DNA of 11,493 nucleotides from Treponema sp. (GTDB lineage Bacteria; Spirochaetota; Spirochaetia; Treponematales; Breznakiellaceae), in assembly GCA_031284105.1 (NCBI GenBank), contig JAITAN010000034.1, forward strand, positions 1-11,493, in the 5' to 3' direction. Both the position numbers and the translations under genes were made by a program. Shown one piece after another: positions 5,800 through 11,493 of the stretch (position 1 is its first letter; every line of letters starts with the position of its first letter). The notes under the pieces were generated by a model. That model was not told the DNA's origin. It did no database searches and worked only from the letters and a program-made list of their open reading frames with translations.

Positions 5800-7197
5800 A
5801 TGGGTGAATCTGTCGATTACATCGCAAGGTTATCGAAAGCCATTGATGTCAGGCGTGAGTGGCTTGAAAAAAATGAAATACCGAAACTGAAAGAAGATCT
5901 GCGCGTTTTTCAGACATCCTATTCCGTACTGTACAATATTTTCATCAAAAAAGGGTTTATCAAGGAAGACCCATATAAGCAAGAAGCGAAGTTGGAGGAA
6001 ATTCAGGCGCCTGATACCAGTAATTTTCCCGAAAATGAGAAAATGGATAAACTTACGTTACGGCTTGCAGATTTTGATACGCAACTGGATTTTTTGGTCA
6101 ATTTCTATCAATACAGGGTTGATTTTTTTACTATGGATCGGATTAAACGTATCTTGGGGTTGATAAAGTTTATCGACTGGGTACATCTTACTTCAAATTC
6201 CAACTCCATAAACACTCGTTACGTGGCGGAGTTCATCAAGCAGGTGAGAATTGGGATCGAACCGTTGACGTTAAGCCTTATCAACGAATCAACGTCTAGT
6301 CTGGTAATGACCACCGGTAAGGTTCTGGCTTCTTTGAAACTGTTTGCTAATTTTAACAGAGAGGCATACAAACTAATGGTACGTACGATGATAACCGCCG
6401 ATTTTCCAGAAGGCGAAATACCGGCAGCGGCTCAAATAAAGAAGAAATTCTATCAACTGCTGCCCGAAGCCGTGTACTATCCCCAACTTATTGAAGAGAT
6501 CCTCGATGAAGATTATTCGAACAACAGTAAAGAGCTACGGGAAGCGGTTCTAAAATCCTTCGCCACTGCCGAAGAGAAGAAAAAAAAAGAAACCGACGCC
6601 GTATCGTTCAAACACATTTTAATAGACGGTATACACGCGCTTGGATCGGTTTCAAAGGTACTTGTTGATGTGGCGCTTAAACTTGATGAAAATAACAATC
6701 TGCTTGCGCATAAAAGGCTTACTTTAAGAGAGAGATTCAGGCGTTTTTTCATGCGCCTGTTAAAACAGGAACCCGACCCTGTCATATACGAACTACAATA
6801 CACAGATAAGTCGGACAAGCCGATTGTGAAAGAGGTAGATTTTAGCGTGTTACGCGCCGATATTGATAAACGGATTAAAAACTTGAGCCAAATTGGAGCG
6901 AACAAGGACACTGTTACCGCGAAACTTGAAGTATTGCAGGAAAACCAACTCACGACTTTCCTCGAAAAAAACATCCGCGATCTGCGCTCCCTGTACAAAA
7001 TTCTCTCCGCTATAGACGAGTACTTCAAAACTAATATTGACAAAGACAACCGTTCTAGGGTAAAAGGTATTAAACCAGAATTATCCGCCATTAAAGATGC
7101 ATTCATCAGGGCAAATCAGAAACGGTGTGATTATAACGCTCAAAAAGAAGAAGTAGAGCAATTCAGGAAACTCGGCGTCATTGCTACGGAAGAGTGA
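5800..7197 (+). CDS. Unrecognised 465-aa protein, probably cytosolic and mostly helical
   Basis: The frame is open upstream to 5560, but the first 80 codons overlap the lipoprotein gene on the other strand and the promoter, so I start at ATG 5800 (MGESVDYIARLSKAIDVRREW). There is no signal peptide and no clear membrane span. The sequence is strongly charged and helix-prone, with likely coiled-coil stretches near 15-70 and 350-460. A Lys-rich patch (EEKKKKE, about 258-264) is encoded over nine consecutive A. A basic segment (RLTLRERFRRFFMRLLK, about 306-322) could be amphipathic or bind RNA or membrane. I do not recognise the family; I would expect it to be restricted to treponemes. It is 18 bases upstream of the binding protein and probably co-transcribed with it. 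Confidence 0.85.
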   Translation: MGESVDYIARLSKAIDVRREWLEKNEIPKLKEDLRVFQTSYSVLYNIFIKKGFIKEDPYKQEAKLEEIQAPDTSNFPENEKMDKLTLRLADFDTQLDFLVNFYQYRVDFFTMDRIKRILGLIKFIDWVHLTSNSNSINTRYVAEFIKQVRIGIEPLTLSLINESTSSLVMTTGKVLASLKLFANFNREAYKLMVRTMITADFPEGEIPAAAQIKKKFYQLLPEAVYYPQLIEEILDEDYSNNSKELREAVLKSFATAEEKKKKETDAVSFKHILIDGIHALGSVSKVLVDVALKLDENNNLLAHKRLTLRERFRRFFMRLLKQEPDPVIYELQYTDKSDKPIVKEVDFSVLRADIDKRIKNLSQIGANKDTVTAKLEVLQENQLTTFLEKNIRDLRSLYKILSAIDEYFKTNIDKDNRSRVKGIKPELSAIKDAFIRANQKRCDYNAQKEEVEQFRKLGVIATEE

Positions 7198-7215
7198 TGG
7201 TGAGAAAGGATTATT

Positions 7216-9009
7216 ATGATACATAGAACTGTAGAAAGATTGCATGTAACTCCCGGTATCGCGGGAGCGTTATGCCTTGTGTTGTTATTGGCGTACCAGA
7301 CGCCGGTACAAGCCCAGCCGAATTTTGATCCGTCAAGCATCGGATCGCCGCGTCCCACAGCGCCCGTACCGCAGGATATGTCGGAACCGTCCGGTGAGTC
7401 CGGGAAAACGCCGGAGCCGGTGGAAAATCCGTTTGAAAGTGAATCTCCGGCTGAAGTTTCGCCCTATACCTATGAGACGGAACCTTCACCTTCCACCATT
7501 CCCGATACGCTTACCATGACTTTGTCGGTAGGGGCCGGCATAGAGTTTGATTTCAGGAAAGCGTGGTACACAAGCGAGGCGCAGGTTTTTACCGGCGTTT
7601 ATGAAGGGCTTTTCACGTACAACCCGGTGAATATGAGACCCGTCATGGGCGCCATCTCAAAGTACGAGCTTTCTCCCGATAAGAAGCAATGGACGTTTAC
7701 CATCAGGGAAAATGCGCTCTATTCGAATGGGGATCCGGTTAGGGCGGAAGATTTCCGATCTTCGTGGCTTTCTTTGCTGGCAATTCCCGACGCGCCGTAT
7801 TCGTCCCTGTACGACATTATAGAAGGGGCCGAAGACTTTCGTACCGGTAAGCTTACGGATCCCAATCAGGTAGGCATACAGGTAAAAGAAGGAAAGTTGA
7901 TCATAACGCTTACCTCCCCGGCGGCATTCCTGCCAAGTATGCTTTGTCATCATTCTTTCGGCGTTGTACACCCGGATACCCGCGCTATGTTGGATTCCGG
8001 CAGCTTTGACCCTCAACGTTTTATAAGCAACGGACCTTTTATCATTAGCGAAGCCGGTGAACAACACGTTACGCTTGAGAGAAATCCCCTGTATTGGGAT
8101 GCCGTTAATGTAAAATTGAAGAAGATCATCATTAAATTTATTGAAGATGCCGATGAAGCTACGGCGCTGTGGAATTCGGGTGAAGTCCGCTGGATTGCGG
8201 GAAACATGAACCTTGATACCCTTACGGATCGTGTCGGCATACAGCTTAATCCCATGTTTGGTACGCATTACTACTTTATTAGGTCGGACGAAGCCCCATG
8301 GAATGATTCCCGCGTACGCAAGGCGCTTACGCTTGTCCTGCCCTGGGATGAAATTCGCAAAAATTACATACTGCCTGCTAAAACGCTTATTCTTCCGCTT
8401 CAAGGTTATCCTGAGGTTGAAGGTATAGCGAAAACAGATGTAGACGAGGCTCTAAGACTCCTTGCCGAAGCCGGTTACCCAAAAGGCGCAGGGTTGTCTG
8501 AACTGGTTATCAAGATCGGCGACTATGCGGATGCGAAACGGCTTGCGGAAATTATGGCTACGGCGTGGCTGGAAAAGTTAGGCGTACCGGTAAAAATCAG
8601 AACCGTTTCGTCTTACAATTATTCAGATACCCTTAAAGAACACGATTACCAAGTAGGATATATGTCATGGGTAGGGGACTTTGCCGATCCCTATACATTC
8701 CTCCTGTTATTCAGACAAGGTTCCAACCTCAACGAAGCGGGGTATAGTGATCAGGATTACGAGAATCTCATACAAAAATCTATGACGGAAGAAGGATATG
8801 AGCGTATGACTACACTTGCCCAGGCGGAAAAAATGCTTCTTGATCGCGGCGTTGTGCTTCCCATATACTATACGCCCGCGCTTAACATCGTCGATACCGA
8901 TGAACTTGAAGGCTGGTATCCCAATATGCTGGACATTCATCCGTTTAAGTATATTAAGTTCGCCATGTTGAAGCCGTTGCCCGGCGTTGCGTTTGCGTCA
9001 AAAGAGTAG
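7216..9009 (+). CDS. Oligopeptide-type ABC transporter substrate-binding protein (SBP_bac_5 family)
   Basis: The 597-aa periplasmic protein should capture peptides or similar ligands for an ABC importer. A signal peptide (about 1-33) ends in PVQA followed by QPN. Cys20 has Leu before it, so a lipobox is unlikely and the mature protein is probably soluble. A Pro/Glu/Ser-rich linker (about 35-96) precedes the folded domain. The family pattern is clear at about 145-183: MGAISKYELSPDKKQWTFTI, then the NGDPVRAEDF motif. Later typical segments are NGPFIISEAGEQHVTLERNPLYWD, the RKALTLVLPWDEI region and YMSWVGDFADPYTF. AAAGGA (7205-7210) 5 bases before ATG fixes the start. No permease or ATPase genes lie in the window. 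coaD starts 2 bases after its stop, so the two are almost certainly co-transcribed. Calling it oppA would overstate specificity. Confidence 0.92.
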   Translation: MIHRTVERLHVTPGIAGALCLVLLLAYQTPVQAQPNFDPSSIGSPRPTAPVPQDMSEPSGESGKTPEPVENPFESESPAEVSPYTYETEPSPSTIPDTLTMTLSVGAGIEFDFRKAWYTSEAQVFTGVYEGLFTYNPVNMRPVMGAISKYELSPDKKQWTFTIRENALYSNGDPVRAEDFRSSWLSLLAIPDAPYSSLYDIIEGAEDFRTGKLTDPNQVGIQVKEGKLIITLTSPAAFLPSMLCHHSFGVVHPDTRAMLDSGSFDPQRFISNGPFIISEAGEQHVTLERNPLYWDAVNVKLKKIIIKFIEDADEATALWNSGEVRWIAGNMNLDTLTDRVGIQLNPMFGTHYYFIRSDEAPWNDSRVRKALTLVLPWDEIRKNYILPAKTLILPLQGYPEVEGIAKTDVDEALRLLAEAGYPKGAGLSELVIKIGDYADAKRLAEIMATAWLEKLGVPVKIRTVSSYNYSDTLKEHDYQVGYMSWVGDFADPYTFLLLFRQGSNLNEAGYSDQDYENLIQKSMTEEGYERMTTLAQAEKMLLDRGVVLPIYYTPALNIVDTDELEGWYPNMLDIHPFKYIKFAMLKPLPGVAFASKE

Positions 9010-9011
9010 AG

Positions 9012-9509
9012 ATGAAGGCGGTTTTTCCGGGTTCTTTTGACCCGCCGACACTGGGGCATATCAACCTTATTGAGCGGGCCGCCGGTATTTTTGACGAACT
9101 GCTTGTAGTCATTGCCGAGAACCGGCAAAAAAGGTACCTCTTTTCCACGGAAGATCGTGTGCGTATGTTGAAAGAGCTTATGCGCCCATTTCCCAATGTA
9201 GCGATTTTTGTGTGGGATTCCCTCATTGCCGGCTTTATGAAGCGGCAAAATGCACGCCTTCTCGTGCGGGGCGTGCGGAGCGCCGCGGATTTTGACTATG
9301 AGTTTGAACTTTCCCTCATGTACAAGACCATAGACCCGTCCATAGAAACGATCATAATTCCCTCATCTCCGAAGTATTTTACAATCCGTTCGTCCTCGAT
9401 CAAGGAGCTTGCTTCGTTCCATGGTGATGTTTCTTCTATGGTTCCCCCTCTCGTTGCCCGGGCTTTGAAAGCGAAATATGGAGAGGAAATGCCGGCGGCA
9501 TTATCGTAA
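9012..9509 (+). CDS. coaD: Phosphopantetheine adenylyltransferase
   Basis: It catalyses the fourth step of coenzyme A synthesis, joining 4'-phosphopantetheine and ATP into dephospho-CoA and pyrophosphate, in the cytosol. The 165-aa length is normal for the bacterial nucleotidyltransferase family. PGSFDPPTLGH (6-16) carries the T/HxGH nucleotide-binding motif (Thr13 to His16), RGVRSAADFDYEFEL (86-100) matches the family's RG-R-x3-DF-YE motif, and RSSSIKEL (126-133) matches the ISSS-type motif. The start lies 2 bases after the stop of the binding-protein gene with only a weak purine stretch before it, suggesting translational coupling. Confidence 0.96.
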   Translation: MKAVFPGSFDPPTLGHINLIERAAGIFDELLVVIAENRQKRYLFSTEDRVRMLKELMRPFPNVAIFVWDSLIAGFMKRQNARLLVRGVRSAADFDYEFELSLMYKTIDPSIETIIIPSSPKYFTIRSSSIKELASFHGDVSSMVPPLVARALKAKYGEEMPAALS

Positions 9510-9519
9510 GGAATTTTGT

Positions 9520-9714
9520 ATGTTTTATATTTTTGATTCCAAAACTTTCCCCGAATTATTTTGCTGTCTATCTGATACTAAAATGGAGCTGAAAGACGGT
9601 CCACAGGCGATGGGGAAGAGTCGTGGGGATGAGACACGAAGATACACGCAATGCGATGGAAGGACGATTACTGCCGGAAACCATCGGAACACAGGACTAC
9701 GGTTAATCTCTTGA
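9520..9714 (+). pseudogene. Short ORF start fused to transposase sequence
   Basis: AAGGA (9508-9512), overlapping the coaD stop, sits 7 bases before ATG 9520, a good initiation site. The product begins MFYIFDSKTFPELFCC, which I do not recognise. By about residue 25-33 it becomes transposase-like (KDGPQAMGKSRG) and ends at TGA 9712-9714 after 64 codons. Either a transposase remnant has been captured by coincidence behind coaD, or a former third or fourth gene of the operon has been cut short by an insertion. Confidence 0.4.
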
Positions 9715-9947
9715 TGGATAGGGCGATGAGAAGCGAGCGGACGCGGATTAGGGCAAGGGAGTCGGGGTTTACTCCTGTAGTACCGGCGAAAGGGAAGCGG
9801 GTTCATCCGTGGGAGTATAACCGGGAATTGTATAAAGGGCGGAATGAGACGGAGCGGTTTTTCCGGCGGCTCAAGGCGTTTCGAGGGATTTGTACCCGCT
9901 ATAACAAACTTGACCGCATGTTTACCGCTTCTCACGGCCTCCGGTAG
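9582..9947 (+). pseudogene. IS5-family transposase remnant, frameshifted
   Basis: Transposase segments appear in two frames. GPQAMGKSRG (about 9598-9627) resembles the GPQAIGRSRGG motif of IS5-type (ISL2-like) DDE transposases. TKIHA (about 9636-9650) continues it in another frame, with a stop between them. From about 9705 the C-terminal part is clear: LMDRAMRSERTRIRARESGF, VVPAKGKRVHPWEYNRELYK, then GRNETERFFRRLKAFRGI with the Glu of the DDE triad expected in NETERFF, then TRYNKLDRMF. It ends TASHGLR and TAG (9945-9947), short of the usual hydrophobic C-terminus. The N-terminal half, including the first catalytic Asp, is absent, and no terminal inverted repeats or target duplication are visible. 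It cannot be functional. Confidence 0.85.
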
Positions 9948-10144
9948 GCCGACAATTTCCTTCCGCGCCCGGGCAATCTCTTCATCTTCGGTATTTCCCC
10001 TATCTTAAATTCCCCGGTAAGACTATTCTTTCTCTCATAACAAGTTCTTCTTCGGTTTATCATAGACTTAACTGCCGTCCATTCAACAAGGGTGGTGCAT
10101 GGACGATTTTTCTGCTAAAAACTATATTTTTCATAAAAAATCTA

Positions 10145-10173
10145 TCGACAGAATAATAAATTTCTTTTATACT
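10145..10173 (+). promoter_or_regulatory. Promoter of glgC
   Basis: The -35 box is TCGACA (10145-10150), followed by a 17-bp spacer and a -10 box TATACT (10168-10173). The predicted start is near 10180, giving a leader of about 45 bases. The whole stretch 10120-10185 is markedly AT-rich. It lies downstream of the transposase remnant, so glgC is probably transcribed alone. Confidence 0.65.
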
Positions 10174-10187
10174 ATAAAAATATACGC

Positions 10188-10203
10188 TCCGGTAAAAACC
10201 GGA
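10188..10203 (+). promoter_or_regulatory. Leader hairpin upstream of glgC
   Basis: TCCGGT (10188-10193) and ACCGGA (10198-10203) are perfect inverted repeats around AAAA. The hairpin lies in the predicted leader, 12 bases before the ribosome binding site AGGGAGA. No U run follows, so it is not a terminator. It may stabilise the 5' end of the mRNA, or be an operator; the function is unknown. Confidence 0.45.
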
Positions 10204-10224
10204 TATTTACCAAAGGGAGAGACT

Positions 10225-11493
10225 ATGTCTGAAGTTTTATCTATTATATTAGGCGGTGGAAAGGGTACCCGTTTGTTTCCTTTAACCAAAGACCGGTCAA
10301 AGCCGGCTGTTCCATTCGGAGGAAAATTTAGGCTTGTAGATATACCGATTTCAAATTGTATTAACGCAAATCTGCGGCAGATATATATTCTAACTCAGTT
10401 TAATTCGGCGTCTCTACACTTGCATATAGCCAAAACCTATAACTTCGACTCGTTCTCAAAGGGTTTTGTGGAAATTCTCGCTGCCGAGCAGACGCCGGAA
10501 CATACCGATTGGTACCAAGGGACGGCGGATGCGGTGCGGAAAAATTTCCAGCATTTCAGAACGGCGCATCCCGATTATTATCTGATCCTTTCAGGCGATC
10601 AGCTCTACCGTATGGATTTGCTTGATTTCTTGGAGAAGCATAGAGAGTCCGGCGCTGCTATTTCTATAGCCTGTACTTCGGTGAGCAGGCAGGATGCCGG
10701 TCAACTCGGCATCCTCAAGGCGGATAAAAACAACGTTATTACGGAATTTATTGAGAAACCGGGTTCCTCAAAAAATATTTCCGATTTCAAAGCGCCTGCG
10801 GAGATTACACCCGATAAGAACAAGGATTACTACCTTGCGTCAATGGGTATCTATGTATTCAATGCCAAAACAATGGAAGCGTGTCTGAATAATAGCCTTG
10901 CCGATTTTGGTAAGGAAATCATCCCGGAAGCAATCAAGCGGATAAAAGTAAACGCTTATACGTTCAATGATTATTGGGAAGATATTGGAACCATTAAGAA
11001 TTTTTACGAGGCGAATCTTGAGCTTACTACGGTGCGACCGCGCTTCGATATTTACGATGAACGGCGTCCGATTTATACGCATCGCCGCAATCTCCCGCCT
11101 TCAAAGATCAATTTCGGCAGCATCAGCCAATCTATCACGGCGGAAGGTTGTATTATCACCAATGCCACAATAACCAATTCTATCGTTGGCTTGAGGACGT
11201 TGATTGAGAATGGGGCGAGTCTCAACGGGGTAGTTTGCATGGGAGCGGATTACTATGAATCAGAAACCATTAAAAGAGCGAATGCCGAAAAACAAATTCC
11301 GAATCTCGGTATAGGGAAAGGTTCTATTATCAAGGGTGCGATTATTGACAAAAATGCGGTAATCGGTGAAGGATGCCGTATCGGCATAGATAATATGCCG
11401 CGAAATGACGGCGATTACGGTACGTATCATATTATTGACGGCATCATTGTGATCCCGAAAAACGCGGTATTGTACCCCGGAACGGTCATATAA
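10225..11493 (+). CDS. glgC: Glucose-1-phosphate adenylyltransferase (ADP-glucose pyrophosphorylase)
   Basis: It makes ADP-glucose from ATP and glucose-1-phosphate, the committed step of bacterial glycogen synthesis, in the cytosol. The 422-aa product has the nucleotidyltransferase signature GGGKGTRLFPLT (10-21), KPAVPFGGKFRLVDIPISNC (26-45), WYQGTADAV (96-104), SGDQLYRMD (123-131), FIEKP (175-179), YLASMGIYVF (203-212) and WEDIGT (251-256). A left-handed beta-helix follows from about 295 (NGVVCMGADYYE, then IIKGAIIDKNAVIGEGC). The WEDIGT and ASMGIYVF segments resemble the plant/cyanobacterial-like branch. I start at ATG 10225, which has GGAG 5 bases upstream; the open frame reaches 10099, but the extra 42 codons cover the promoter and leader. 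The TAA is the last three bases of the window. Confidence 0.95.
   Translation: MSEVLSIILGGGKGTRLFPLTKDRSKPAVPFGGKFRLVDIPISNCINANLRQIYILTQFNSASLHLHIAKTYNFDSFSKGFVEILAAEQTPEHTDWYQGTADAVRKNFQHFRTAHPDYYLILSGDQLYRMDLLDFLEKHRESGAAISIACTSVSRQDAGQLGILKADKNNVITEFIEKPGSSKNISDFKAPAEITPDKNKDYYLASMGIYVFNAKTMEACLNNSLADFGKEIIPEAIKRIKVNAYTFNDYWEDIGTIKNFYEANLELTTVRPRFDIYDERRPIYTHRRNLPPSKINFGSISQSITAEGCIITNATITNSIVGLRTLIENGASLNGVVCMGADYYESETIKRANAEKQIPNLGIGKGSIIKGAIIDKNAVIGEGCRIGIDNMPRNDGDYGTYHIIDGIIVIPKNAVLYPGTVI

Noticed and set aside
7657..8403. 248-aa minus-strand ORF inside the binding-protein gene
   Set aside because: It is antisense to a gene with clear family motifs, has no ribosome binding site, and its composition follows the complementary codons.
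9948..10015. Minus-strand protein-like stretch NTEDEEIARARKEIVGLPEA
   Set aside because: It looks protein-like, but a stop lies just upstream and it runs into the antisense of the transposase remnant. It is too short to call a gene fragment without a search.
10099..10224. 42-residue N-terminal extension of glgC
   Set aside because: The family begins right at the LGGG motif region, a ribosome binding site precedes ATG 10225, and the extension covers a promoter and a hairpin.

Overview
The window looks like chromosomal DNA of a spirochaete, most likely a Treponema of the gut or termite-gut type. The GC content is moderate. A peptide deformylase/formyltransferase pair is followed by a membrane PASTA protein without a kinase. 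There is an OppA-like binding protein, a lipoprotein of spirochaete style, and a GlgC of the plant/cyanobacterial-like subtype. The genus is inferred from gene style and layout; no search was run.

Left third (1-2340): accessory, decaying DNA. Positions 1-1192 hold the 3' part of an unrecognised gene broken by an in-frame TAG (120-122) and a frameshift near 231-235. A GC-rich hairpin follows. Next comes an ORF with a good ribosome binding site and a signal-peptide-like start (1274) that runs straight into about 860 bp of 21-bp-based tandem repeats (about 1401-2262). The last clean plus-strand frame of the repeats stops at 2269, and an intrinsic terminator follows at 2280-2330. The layout reads as a repeat-rich secreted-protein gene whose frame is repeatedly broken by one-base changes in short C runs and by a 32-bp duplication.

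Middle (2346-9509): two operons of ordinary, intact genes. The first (plus) is def-fmt-PASTA membrane protein. The second (plus) is an unrecognised 465-aa protein, an oligopeptide-type binding protein, then coaD. A convergent lipoprotein gene (4920-5735, minus) lies between them; its stop codon overlaps the stop of the PASTA gene and its start faces the second operon. The promoters of both plus operons have TTG-type -35 boxes, a 17-bp spacer and a -10 box whose last base lies 7 bp before the ATG, so both lead genes are predicted to be leaderless.

Right end (9510-11493): a short ORF fused to a frameshifted IS5-type transposase remnant, then a clear promoter, a small leader hairpin and a complete glgC ending at the last base. 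Functionally, def and fmt supply and remove the formyl group of initiator methionine, coaD makes dephospho-CoA, glgC starts glycogen synthesis, and the PASTA protein, binding protein and lipoprotein belong to the envelope.
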